Below are positions 10,776 to 20,765 of a stretch of 64,000 nucleotides of DNA, piece after piece. The DNA lies in NCBI RefSeq assembly GCF_011386835.1, contig NC_088798.1, positions 1,488,001 through 1,552,000 of the forward strand. The letters are read 5' to 3'. Positions within the stretch are counted from its first letter, which is position 1. Every line of letters starts with the position of its first letter. The notes under the pieces are model-generated. The model made no database searches. It was not told where the DNA came from and saw nothing but the letters and a program-made list of their open reading frames with translations. The DNA comes from Chrysemys picta bellii (Eukaryota; Chordata; Testudines; Emydidae). Both the position numbers and the translations under genes were made by a program.

Positions 10776-11291
10776 CAGGTTTCAGAGTAGCAGCCGTGTT
10801 AGTCTGTATCCGCAAAAAGAACAGGAGTACTTGTGGCACCTTAGAGACTAACACATTTATTAGAGCATAAGCTTTCGTGGACTACAGCCCACTTTAAATC
10901 AAGTGCATATTGCATCCGAAGAAGTGGGCTGTAGTCCACGAAAGCTTATGCTCTAATAAATTTGTTAGTCTCTAAGGCCTTGGCTACACTTACCCGCTAG
11001 TTCGGCGGCTGGCAATCGAACTTCTGGGTTCGACTTATCGCGTCTAGTCTGGACGCGATAAGTCGAACCCGGAAGTGCTCGCCGTCGACTGCGGTACTCC
11101 AGCTCGGCGAGAGGAGTACCGCGGAGTCGACGGGGGAGCCTGCCTGCCGAGTGTGGACCAAGGTAAGTTCGAACTAAGGTACTTCGACTTCAGCTACGTT
11201 ATTCACGTAGCTGAAGTTGCGTACCTTAGTTCGAATTAGGGGGGTAGTGTAGACCAAGCCTAAGGTGCCACAAGTACTCCTGTTCTTTTTG
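10776..11291. mobile_element. Palindromic repeat with 10-bp target duplication, copy 1
   Basis: The left arm starts CAGGTTTCAGAGTAGCAGCC and runs to a centre near 10895-10915. The right arm is its reverse complement but stops after TTCTTTTTG. The direct repeat TCATATCCTA flanks it at 10766-10775 and 11292-11301, which marks an insertion into the CR1/L3. A Harbinger-type MITE sits in the right arm. Half-copies of the same sequence occur at 33655, 39484 and (54 bases) 58245. No coding content. Confidence 0.8.
10976..11260. mobile_element. Harbinger-type MITE with three strong hairpins, copy 1
   Basis: A 285-base non-coding element with ends GGCCTTGGCTACACTTACC and, on the other strand, GGCTTGGTCTACACTACC. 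It is flanked by TAA (10973-10975 and 11261-11263), a TWA target duplication typical of PIF/Harbinger. It contains three near-perfect hairpins (11021-11075, 11084-11131, 11167-11236), CpG-rich in the first two. The host sequence (a palindromic repeat arm) joins seamlessly across it. No transposase is encoded, so an autonomous partner must have moved it. Confidence 0.85.
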
Positions 11292-11737
11292 TCATATCCT
11301 AGTTATCTTGATTTAAAGATTTCAACTGATGGAGCATCTATTACATCCCTTGTTAAACTATTCCAATCACCCTCACTGTCCAAAATGTGCATCTTATTTC
11401 CAGTTTCAGTTTTTCTAGCTTCAGCTCCCTACCATGGGATCTTGTGTCTTTTCCTGATAGCTTACAAAGCCCTAAGTATTCGATATCTTCTCCCTGAATG
11501 AGTACTTATAGACCATGATCAAGTCATCTTTAACCTTCTCTTCAGTAGCACTCTGTGTGTCTGGCTGTCATTATAAGGCCTGTTTACCAGATCTCGGATC
11601 ATTCACGTAGCCCTTTTGTCAAGTCTTTCCAATGTTTCAACATTCTTTTTACAGTGTGGAAACACCACAGTATTCCATTAGGTGGTTCACCCCTGCAATA
11701 CACAGAAGTAATGACATCTCCCTACTCCCAACTAGAT

Positions 11738-11937
11738 TCACCTCTACCCCGATACAATGTGACCCGATATAACACGAATTCGGATATAACGCGGTAAAGC
11801 AGTGCTCCCGGGAGGAGGGGGGGGGGGACTGCGCACTCTGGTGGATCAAAGCCAGTTCGATATAATGTGGTTTCACCTATAACACGGTAAGATTTTTTTG
11901 GCTCCCGAGGACAGCGTTATATCGAGGTAGAGGTGTA
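11738..11937. mobile_element. Tc1/mariner-like MITE, copy 2
   Basis: Same family as 5823-5996: the left end reads CACCTCTACCCCGATA and the right end is its mirror with GAGGTAGAGGTGTA. Internal 'tataacgcggtaaag' and 'tttcacctataacacggtaag' motifs recur. A G-run of about 13 at 11817-11828 is a simple-repeat expansion. It is inserted in the minus-strand CR1/L3. Confidence 0.75.
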
Positions 11938-13310
11938 GTCACCTGATGATGCATTCAAGAATCACGTTTGCTCTTTTAGATGTAATATTGTTCTGAAAGT
12001 TCATGTTCAGTTGATTATCTACCATGACTCCTAAGTTTTACTCAGAGTCACTGCTTTCAGGATACAATTTTCCAATCTGCGTATACGGCCTATGTTCTTG
12101 TTCCTAGATATATGACTTGTATTTGGCTGCATTAAAATGCATATTGTTCAATTGTTCCTAGCTTACTAAGAGATCTAGATGGCTCTGTATAAGTGATCTA
12201 TCCTCATTCTCATTTTCTTCTCCATCAATCTTTGTGTCATCTGTGAACTTTATCAACAGTGACCTTTTATTTTCTTCCAGCTCGTTATTAAAAATATTGA
12301 ATAATAATGTGTTGGGAATCAGTCCTTGCAGGAATCCATCCAGAGCATCCTCACTAATTTCTGATTCCTCATTAGTATGTACTTTTTGAGATTTTTTCAG
12401 TTAGCTAGTTTTTAATCTATGATATGTGTCATATTGATCTGTATAATGCTAATGTTTAATCAAAACGTTGTACAATACCAAGTCAGATGCCTGACAGAAG
12501 TCCAAGTTTATTATGTGAACTCACTTACCTTTATCAACCAAATTTTTAATCTCATCAGAGAATATTAAGTTCTTTTGACAAGTCCTATTTTCCATAAAGC
12601 CAATTAGTTATAGTACTGTCCTTTAGTTCTTTATTGATCAAGTCTCACATCAGCCATTCCATTGTTTTGCCCAGGATTGATGTCAAACTAACAGATTTAT
12701 ACTTACCAGTTTATCCCATGTAATCTTTTTAAAATAGTGACACAACATTGGCTTTCCTCCTGCCCCTGGGAACGTCCCCAGTTTCCCAAGATTTATTACA
12801 AATTAACATGAACAGTCCAGAGAGCTCCTCGGCCTAAACTCTTCAGGGCAAGTTATCCAGACCTGCTGATTTTAAAAGGTTTAACTTGAATAGATTCTGT
12901 TTAATATCTTCCTTATTTACTGTTGAAGTAGAAAGTATTTAATCATCATTAGACAAATATATCATCCAGTTTTCTTCCAACAACCGAGCCAATAGTTATT
13001 CAGTACTCCTGCCTTAGCTGCATTATCATCAACAATTTCATCTAGTAACAGACCATTAGCGCTGCTAGGATTCCTTTTGTTCCTGATATATTGTTTTTAA
13101 ATCTTCCTTATTGTGCCTAAACTTATTGGCGACGGATTTTTTCATTAGGAACTTCAGCTTTCCTTATCATTAGCATGCACACCTTAATTTCTATTTACAT
13201 ACATTGCAATTAGCTTCCCTTTTTTTATTTGTTTCATATTTATTTTTGATTGCTGGTTTCTCATGTCCCGTCTTAACCAGCATGTTTTCTGTTAACCAAA
13301 GTAGCCTTTT

Positions 13311-14734
13311 TTGGGTCAGGTGCAGGACTGCTGCCTGAGGAATGGTGTGGAGAAAATTGGAAGTAAAAGCACCCTCAGTGAAAACCAGTTCCTCAATGGC
13401 ATCTCTGGGTTCTGGTTCAGTGAAAAATGCTATTTTTACTGGGACTTCGGTCAGCTTAAAGATTTCAGTACTCAGCTAATGTTTTGACCTTTTAATGGGG
13501 AACGCTAACTTGCTGCATTTGTGTTAACACCAGAGTGCTCTATATGCTTGGTCTGTTTTGTGTGTGTCTGCACATGACTGTCTCCCCTTTCTTTCTGTAT
13601 ATCCTATTCTTGATCAGAATAGAAAGGAAACTTCTGCCTGCAAACCACAAATCCGCTGTTCATATGCTTGTTAAACAGGGTTCAGCTGCCTACAGCTTTC
13701 CAACCACAGACTCGTGTGATGATGGCTAAGACTAAAAATAAGATTTGTGGTGGATTAGGGGAGGCATGTTCATAGCCCATGAATGAGCCTGAATTTGCTG
13801 CTGAGAAGAGATAATATGGGGAAAGGGTGCTTAAAGGTATTTGACTCAATGAATGACAGCCTTACATGCTGAATGTCCCCCTCCCAAAAGAGGTTATCTC
13901 TTGAGATTCCCTTTGACCTAGAGAGTGAAGTGGATTTTGACCAAGGATGAGAATTTCAAAGCCAGGGTAGAGAGAAGAGAGGAAATTCAATAGCATGGTG
14001 GAACTGTAGGTCATAATGTGACCACAGCAATGAATGGACATACAAGGCAATGGAAAAGATGTGTATGACCACAGCTGTAGTGGTAAGAGTCTCTCTTAGT
14101 AACCCAAGTCATTGACATGAATCATAGACTTCCTTATTTTGTTGATGGCTGGGAGCAGAAAGGCTACAGTAGTTTGGTTAATTATTTTGATGCCAGCTTT
14201 CTAGAGAATCATAGATTGTCATTCTCTCAGTATTAACTCATTCCAGTCCAACTCCTTTCATCTTTAAAACTACACCTCATTCTCCATGCTGAGAAAAACA
14301 ACCCCCATTTGAGCACTGCTGAGTTTATATTTCCCTGCTGAGCTCTCTCTTTTTAAATAAGTTTCAAAACACATTTTAGCTCTCACAGAAGAAGAGGACA
14401 ATAGCACAGAGTAGAGTCGTGCATAGAACGACAAGTGCTGTGTAAATTTCCACCCACTGCAATTCTGCCAGTGCCCCTCAACTCTGTTCTGCGGCATCCC
14501 TTGCTAGTCTCATCTTGGTCTTCATCACTTCTCCTCTCTGTCTCTGTGGGCGCATGTCAATCCTAACCTGGACCCTGCTTCTCTTCCAGTCCTGGGCTTC
14601 TCCAAGCTCTGCCGATGATTCTCAGTCCTAACCTGCGGTACTCCCAAGGAGAGAGTGCTGGATCTTGACAAAATGTATTGTTCTTTTTTTTTTTATGTGG
14701 GTAAATGGGGAAGTAGGATGAGAGTATTACGCTC
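13311..14734. other. No recognisable feature
   Basis: No repeat or protein frame recognised. A T10 run lies at about 14687-14696. Confidence 0.4.
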
Positions 14735-14835
14735 TCTTTCACTGGGTACCTGAGGTAGGATTTGAACTTAAGACCCACATAATGAAAAGCTGAAGAGTTA
14801 ACAGACCAGGCCACCAAACTCCATTCCACAGTGAG
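14735..14835 (-). repeat. tRNA-derived SINE fragment
   Basis: On the minus strand, the order GTTTGGTGGCCTGGTCTGTT, then AAGTTCAAATCCTACC (B-box-like), matches a tRNA-derived SINE head. No 3' body was recognised. Confidence 0.4.
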
Positions 14836-16439
14836 TTTTGCCACCTTTCTAAATATTTCTTCTTCAAAGTTAAATGGGCATGCATTTTTTAAGACATACA
14901 TTTAGTGCAGTGTCTAGCACCATAAGGTCCCAATCTGGTTAACCCTATAGGTGCTTTCACAATTTACCTATTGAAAGAATACAGTTTAAAAAAAATCAAG
15001 ATTTAAAATCCTACATGGATTTTGTTTACCTTAAAATTAAAAATCAACATAGTTTAAACGAAAAGGTCTTTCTCCCTTGCCAGGACTCCCCGTCACATGC
15101 TCGTGGCTGCTTGCAAAACAAAATCACATTCACTCAGTTCAGCTTCAGCACAAGTGCTGAAGTAGCTGCTAAGGTCTATTCAATTCAAAGGCTCCAATTG
15201 TCCTCACGGATTAATTCACCTCAACTAAACTGAGCTAGTTGTATCTGCTGTGGTTGTTCACCCCGCTGTGTTTTCCTATCAGAGAGATTTATTACAGTAA
15301 GGTTATTAGTTTAATAGCTTCATCACTTTTGCCACAAACCTATTAACTCACCATAGTTCCTCAAATCACAACAGGAGATAAGTGAGGGAGAACTCCTGCT
15401 ACAACATCAGAATGATTTAATTTTATCTAGCACTCTGCACGTGGAGCACCTGCTCCCTTCCCATCAACTCCTATTCTCTTTGTGATACGAGTTCAAAGTG
15501 CTGGTATCTTGGGTCTGGTCTTACCCATGCAAGTTCGCTCTGCTGGAGTGGTCGGGTTAAAAGTGATGCCATTGCTAATTATTAGTGCACCAGGACCTTG
15601 TATAGAGAATGGGGGGAGGAGTTCAAATTGTTCACTGGGATTTTTTTTAATACTTCAGTGCATTTATTGATACATTTCAGAAAAATCTAAAAATCAACCC
15701 ATCAATAATAATAATAATAGAAGAAGAATGTATAAAACCTTTAAAAAAGAGACAGCTTGTCTGAAGTGGGGATGCCAACTCCCAGGTACTGTAGTGCGTC
15801 CTGTCCTTGAAGATGAACTTACTTGTAAAGCTTGACCACCCCCTTAATAGTACTGCATGTGCAACGTCTTCACCAACCCCATGATATCAGTGCTGAACAA
15901 AAGGGTCCTGGGGAAGCTCTGGTTGTAATTGTTTCCTTCAAATATGGTTTATGCAATCTTTATGTTTGGAAAAAAAAAAGCATTCCTCTGTTCAGTTTAG
16001 GAACCTCTTCAGAGTTTAGCATGGGACTGTATTGTTGTGTTGAACTAGAGCTGTTGGATTTTAATTGGGTCCATAGTTATCTTGAAATTGTGTCCCTTCG
16101 CCACAAATCCAGTTCAGTTCTGCACTGACACAAGGTCTTTGTACCTGAATCTTAATGTCTAGTTTTAGGTACCATATGGTCTCAAAATGTGAAAAGCAGA
16201 GACTGAAGTCATGTGGGTGACTTGTGTGGAACCAAGACAGATGACTATCAACATTGAGAGCCATTATCTGTGTCCATACAAGTACCTTGTGGCTGGTCAG
16301 CAGCAAATGACTGTAGGCAAGGCTGCTGAGCTTAGCGGAAGTCTGGCCCAAAATAAATAGAGTGCTTTATGATAAACAAATACCCAGGCTACTTCAGAGG
16401 CAACTATACCAAACCATAGTAAGGTCAGCTCTTCTGTAA
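14836..16439. other. Mostly unassigned sequence
   Basis: A possible L2-tail phrase (CAGTGTCTAGCACCATAAGG) occurs at about 14910-14930, and (AAT)n/(AAG)n runs lie near 15703-15728. Otherwise nothing was recognised. Confidence 0.4.
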
Positions 16440-16860
16440 GTACCAGAGACGTGGGCGACCAAAAAGGCACTTGAGAAGACATGAAGCCATTGAAATGAGA
16501 TGTTGGAGGGGTGGGAGTGGCAGTGGGAGAGGTGACATTGCTGGCCACATGCAGAATGATGTCATCGGGAGAGAGACCAAGGTCTGTGATATCCGGGCGA
16601 AGCTGCAAGAGAGGAGGCTGAGATGGTGTGGGTATGTACAAAGGATGGATGAAGGGGATCCTGTTAGGAAGGCATTTGAGACTGGAGTTCCGGGGTTGAG
16701 AACAAGAAGATAGCCAAGAAAATGGCAGTCCCATTGTGTACCAAGGGATGGAGTGAATATGGAATGAGAGTTGGACCGGCGAGCCTGGAAAAGCCTGATC
16801 TGGTGACCCATCCCCTGCTAGTTGGGAAAAAGGAAAGAAGAAGAAATCTGCTCAGGACCA
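16440..16860 (+). mobile_element. LINE 3' fragment (RT-distal domain)
   Basis: A frame in 16471-16713 contains VIGRETKVCDIRAKLQERR, LRWCGYVQRMDEGDPVRKAF and ETGVPGLRTRR, then a frameshifted C-terminus (WKSLI...GKRKEEEE) to about 16855. These blocks are the conserved region after the RT in RTE-like or R4-like LINEs. The RT itself is absent, so the copy is 5'-truncated. Clade not resolved. Confidence 0.6.
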
Positions 16861-16889
16861 TGTGACTGTTGGGCGTGACTGTATTATGT

Positions 16890-17135
16890 TGCTCTTCTTT
16901 GAGTTATGGTCCCTATTGTATTCTACTGAGGGTTTATGCATGTGCACCATGCATCTGGAGCTGGAGAATTTGAAAGTAATAGCGTCTGTTGGTCCGCACA
17001 CGGGCCCTTGCCTCACCTCATGGTTTCATCCAAGGAGATAAAGGGAGGGGTAGACCGACCACATCTCCAGTTCTTTCTCACTGCCGCATGGTCCCAAGAA
17101 CCTCCACTTGCAGGTAAGTAACCTCCTCTTGTTAT
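16890..17135 (+). mobile_element. Solo DIRS-type terminal repeat
   Basis: CTTCTTTGAGTTATGGTCCC followed by TATTGTATTCTACTGAGG is closely related to the reverse complement of the terminal sequence of the DIRS fragment at 8910-8990. The segment then runs through 'gatggtttcatccaaggag'-type sequence to a 'gcaggtaagtaacctcctc' end. No coding content is attached, so it looks like an isolated terminus. Confidence 0.5.
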
Positions 17136-17789
17136 GGTCGTGTCTAGAGGCCCCCGCTGAGAATGGGGTCCCATTGCTCTAAGTGCTCTACCGACTTAGT
17201 CAGAGGTCTCGGTACAATTTACTTTTGAAACAGATGGCATTCCTGTGCTGGCATTCTAGAAAGGGGACAGTGTTCAGACTCCAGGTCATTCTTCAACTGA
17301 GATATTCTGCCATGGGCTTTGTTCAGTCTGGATAGTATATGATGGAGACAGAAACTGTTTTAAGAGTCTGGGATTTTATTCAGCTTCTCAGTGACTGCTG
17401 CAATCATAACTCACTGAGGAAATTTGGAAATAACTGGCAGGAAAAAGGCTCCTTTGAACGCTGATCTGGTAAGTTCAGCGTGGGTTCCTGGGCAGCTCAA
17501 ACCATAGGCTGAAACTTACTTTCCTCTGCTGTTCTGAGACAAAGACCTAAGGAGATAGATTACCTGCACACTCTTCACAGTTTCAGGGTTGAGTTCTGGG
17601 TGACAAATCTATACAGGCATGTTTCCCTCAGGGGAACACTAACTACTACCCACTTCCTTAGGTAGCCCCAGCGCTCAGTCCGTCAGACCTCATAACATCC
17701 CAAACCAATAGAAATGAAGGACAAAATAGCAACTAAACAGAATACAAGATGCTCCGAGCTATTACAACAATGAGTATTTCAAACTGCTG
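17136..17789. other. No recognisable feature
   Basis: No protein frame or repeat recognised. Confidence 0.4.
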
Positions 17790-17985
17790 TAAAAGTACCT
17801 GTTTCCATGGATGCTGAGTAACTGATGACTGGGACTCTTAGTAACTGATGACGGGATGGATCAATTGAGGATTCCCTGTTCTGTTCATTCCCTCTGGGGC
17901 ACCTGGCATTGGCCACTGTCAGCAGACAGGATACTGGGCTAGATGGACCTTTGGTCTGACCCAGTACGGCCATTCTTATGGACAG
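17790..17985 (+). mobile_element. CR1 LINE 3' end
   Basis: Contains 'gaacattccctctggggcacctggcattgg'-type sequence, then 'gatactgggctagatggacc' and 'cagtacggccattcttatg', the hallmark 3' end of a turtle CR1 subfamily. 5'-truncated, plus strand. Confidence 0.85.
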
Positions 17986-18919
17986 AGGTTACCCAGACTG
18001 TACTGGATTGCAAAGGAAAACATCATGGCTGTACTGCCATCTGGGTTCCATCAGTACAGTGACTCTCTCCGCTTGTGCTTTTTACTGTGGTCCTGGGCTA
18101 AATACACAGTGAAAGAAAATCAAGGAGTGAATTAGGATAGTATTGTATTTCTTCCAAATCCTGCACGTGAGCTGTGCAGCACCCATCTCCTCCCTAAGCG
18201 TCAGTGTGAGAAATAATCAGTTGGCAAACAGTCCCACTCAGGATGTCCCCGGGTGGTCTTCTGTCACAGTGTGGTGGCTGCTTTTCATTCCAAAGAGCGT
18301 TCTTGCTTCCTCTTTGGAAGAATGCTCCTCTTGGTTTCAGGGAGGGAATAGGGGAGTTAACAAGCTGGAAAGAAGAGACGTTTACAGGAAAATTAGCAGC
18401 CTGGAGAATCTCCCTGGTTCCTGAAGGGCTCTTACAAACTGATGAAACACAAAACAATCGAAACTATCTAACCATGAAAGTGGTTAGATAGTTTGCTACA
18501 CACTGAAAACAGAGGGTGACTATAAGTGGGATTTTTATTTTTTTATAATTTCAACAGATATCAATGTTTATTTTAAGAATTTTTTTATCAATTTAAATTG
18601 TCACAATTGTACAAAACTGTGTTTTAATCCTTTTATTTTACATTTTCAGTTGCGGGAAATTAAGGGATGTCAGACAATGGGGTTGCTCAGACAACCAGGA
18701 TTCAAAAAGTTAAAGATTTATAATTATTAAAACACAAATTGTCAACAGCACATGTCAAAATATACAAAGTAAATATCTTTAAATCAATAAGTTCTCAAGC
18801 AGCATTTTTCTTACTTTGCCTCTCTGTAAATTTCAATTATTAATCAGTTAAAATATTTTTTCATCAGTTTGTCTATACAGTGAAATTGATATTTACCAAT
18901 TAAAAATCTCATCCTTCCA
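17986..18919. other. No recognisable feature
   Basis: The right half (18510-18910) is strongly AT-rich. A short inverted pair, CTATCTAACCA...TGGTTAGATAG, lies at 18462-18494. No coding content. Confidence 0.4.
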
Positions 18920-19290
18920 AACCTATGGACACACAAACCTGCTTCACACAACCACAGTCAGTGTGTGGAACTTGTTGCCAGGGGATGTTGTGAAGGCCAG
19001 AAATAGAACTGGGTTCAGAAGGGAATTAGACAAGTTCCTGGAGGACAGGCCCATCAATGGCTATTAGCCAGGATGGTCAGGGACACAACCCCACACTCTG
19101 GGTGTCCCTAAACCTCTGACTGCCAGAAGCTGGGGCTGAATGACAGGGGATGGATGGATCACTGGATAATTGCCCTTTTCTGTTCATTCCCCCCTGAAGC
19201 ACCTGGCATTGCCCGTTGTCAGCAGACAGGATACTGGGCTAGATGGACCATTGGTCTGACTCAGTGTGGCCATTCTTATAATTACAATAG
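18920..19290 (+). mobile_element. CR1 LINE 3' end
   Basis: Starts in the last ORF2 codons ('gtgtggaacttgttgccaggg') and runs through 'tggaggacaggcccatcaatgg', 'gatactgggctagatggacc' and 'ggccattcttata'. Same CR1 subfamily as 17790; slightly diverged. Confidence 0.85.
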
Positions 19291-19354
19291 TCTTAACACA
19301 CACACACACCCTCTGGTACTCGCAGCCATGGAGCGGGGGTATGGGTAGGGGAGT

Positions 19355-19570
19355 TTGGCCTAGAAATTAGAGCAGAAGACTGGGGAGCCAGGACTCCAGG
19401 GTTCTGTTTCTGATGGTTGTGCCTTGACTCCCTGATTTTAAACAAGTCACTTTCCTGTCTGTGCCTCACTTTTTAGCAAATGGGGACACCAATATGTCCC
19501 TCCTGGGTGGGATGGGGGGTTGAGGCTACATCCCTGAGTGGCTCTAAGGTGCTTTGGATTGGGGGTGGGG
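19355..19570 (+). repeat. MIR-type SINE, plus strand
   Basis: The order 'gaagactggggagccaggactcc', 'aacaagtcactttcctgtctg', 'tgcctcac', 'aaatggggacacc', 'aaggtgctttgg' follows tRNA-like part, core and 3' part of MIR. Confidence 0.7.
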
Positions 19571-20119
19571 TGGGCACAGCCAGTGGCTACCCCATGCTCT
19601 CATGGGGTAGCCCTGTCCTGCTTTTACACTCCCGACCTGGTAAAGTGTTTTACAGCCCTAGCAGACTGGCAGAGTGCTGGTCTCTGACTCTGTTCCCCTC
19701 TTCTCCCCTCCCCAGAGCCAAGCAGCCATCAGGGCAAGGGACAAAGAGCAGGTCTGGATGTGCCAGCAGTGGGTCTAATGGGGTGAGGAAGAGGCTGGGG
19801 GAGGATGCACCACCTCTGGGAGGGGTGAGCTCACAGAGCCACTGGTGTGTGTCCCCTGCAGACCAAGAAGAAAGGAATCTCTGCCCCCCAGGGTGGATGG
19901 GGAGGTGAGGCCCCAGGCTGGCAGTGGCTGCCCAGCCCTGTGTAAGGTTGCCAGTGGGAACCCTCTGTGTGCTGGCTCGGGGGCCAGGGTGTGGAGGTGT
20001 GGGGCAGAGACCCCGCAGAGGTTTGCACCAGCCCATAGCCAGGCTGGGATGTGATGTGGCATACACTCTGCTCTAGAACACCGGTTGTGGTGGGGAGGAG
20101 GCGGCCTCAGGGGTGTGGA
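19571..20119. other. GC-rich unassigned sequence
   Basis: Overlapping frames on both strands (19480-19908 +, 19650-20066 -) reflect GC-rich, stop-poor sequence and not a recognised protein. CpG dinucleotides are sparse, so it does not look like a CpG island. Confidence 0.4.
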
Positions 20120-20200
20120 GCAAGAGCCAGATCCTAATTCCCTTTAATTTCAGTTGGAGTTAGGTGCCTAAATACCATGAGGATCTGGGCCAAGATCCTC
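20120..20200. repeat. Foldback (hairpin) repeat, copy 3
   Basis: GCCAGATCCTAATTCCC is mirrored by ATGAGGATCTGGGC with a GTTAGGTGCCTAA palindrome between. Related in plan to the repeats at 4165 and 7135. Confidence 0.5.
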
Positions 20201-20552
20201 AACCACCTGCTGTCATCACCGTGTGCGGGTGGAGGATACACCAGAGTCGCCCCCGACCCACAACATTCCTGGCTGGCTGCTGGAGTATTTGCGTGGCACC
20301 GTGCCATCCAGCTTGCTTCACCCTTCTCTGGGCCCCTCCATCCCAAGGTTTACAGGCAGCCATTGGCCACCCTTACAAACTTTGGTGCTTTAACTGTGCC
20401 AGCAGAGTTAAAGTGGCAAAAACTCCTAGTGTAGAAGCAGTTAGACTAGTATAAAATTACTTAGGCTAGTGTAGTGTATTCTGGTTTGGTGATGCCAAAT
20501 AAGTTCCAAATGTATGAAGTATTTTGTCCCAGTGCAAAGGCACCAGTACACT
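20201..20552. other. No recognisable feature
   Basis: No repeat or convincing frame recognised. Confidence 0.4.
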
Positions 20553-20765
20553 AGTGGGGGGGGGGGGGGAGGGATAGCTCAGTGGTTTGAGCATTGGCCT
20601 GCTAAACCCAGGGTTGTGAGTTCAATCCTTGAGGGGGCCACTTGGGGATCTGGGGCAACATCAGTACTTGGTCCTGCTAGTGAAGGCAGGGGGCTGGACT
20701 CAATGACCTTTCAAGGTCCCTTCCAGTTCTAGCAAATGGGATATCTCCATTAATTATTATTATTA
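20553..20765 (+). mobile_element. Cry-type tRNA-derived SINE (turtle pol III SINE)
   Basis: A complete-looking SINE: after a G-run, a tRNA-like head with A box TAGCTCAGTGG (20575-20585) and B box GAGTTCAATCC (20618-20628), then a body with 'ggggccacttggggatctgg', and a 3' part ('ggactcaatgacctttcaagg', 'ccttccagttcta') ending in (ATT)n. This family is known from cryptodiran turtles and shares its 3' end with CR1, whose enzyme copies it. It is the best single clue to the organism. The G14 run just upstream is a simple-repeat expansion. Confidence 0.9.
20575..20628 (+). promoter_or_regulatory. SINE internal RNA polymerase III promoter (A and B boxes)
   Basis: A box TAGCTCAGTGG at 20575-20585 and B box GAGTTCAATCC at 20618-20628 lie 32 bases apart, within the normal tRNA-type range. 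Both are close to consensus, so transcription is plausible if chromatin allows. Confidence 0.75.

Larger units (their letters stand above)
10676..13310 (-). mobile_element. Old CR1/L3-type LINE, minus strand, split by later insertions
   Basis: The left end (10676-10765) is the reverse complement of a CR1/L3 3' end, with the 'gatcacctagtctgacctcc' block that also ends the plus-strand copy at 28.4 kb. After the inserted palindromic repeat the element resumes at about 11302 and reads as degenerate CR1 ORF2 up to about 13310, with a second interruption at 11738-11937. Blocks such as 'gtcatctgtgaactttatcaa' and 'agaagtccaagtttattatgtgaa' correspond to the RT region seen elsewhere. No long frame survives. 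The right boundary is approximate. Confidence 0.65.

Noticed and set aside
11021..11236. Transcription terminators or a riboswitch-like structured RNA
   Set aside because: The hairpins are parts of a MITE present in a second near-identical copy with target duplications; nothing here suggests a bacterial-type element.
16297..16811. Two long minus-strand frames (145 and 128 codons)
   Set aside because: They lie antisense to a plus-strand LINE C-terminal domain whose motifs are convincing.
19480..20066. Overlapping frames of about 140 codons on both strands
   Set aside because: GC-rich stop-poor sequence; neither frame has a recognisable domain or splice context.
20575..20646. A functional tRNA gene
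   Set aside because: The A and B boxes belong to a Cry SINE. The tRNA-like region continues into the SINE body and does not close a cloverleaf.
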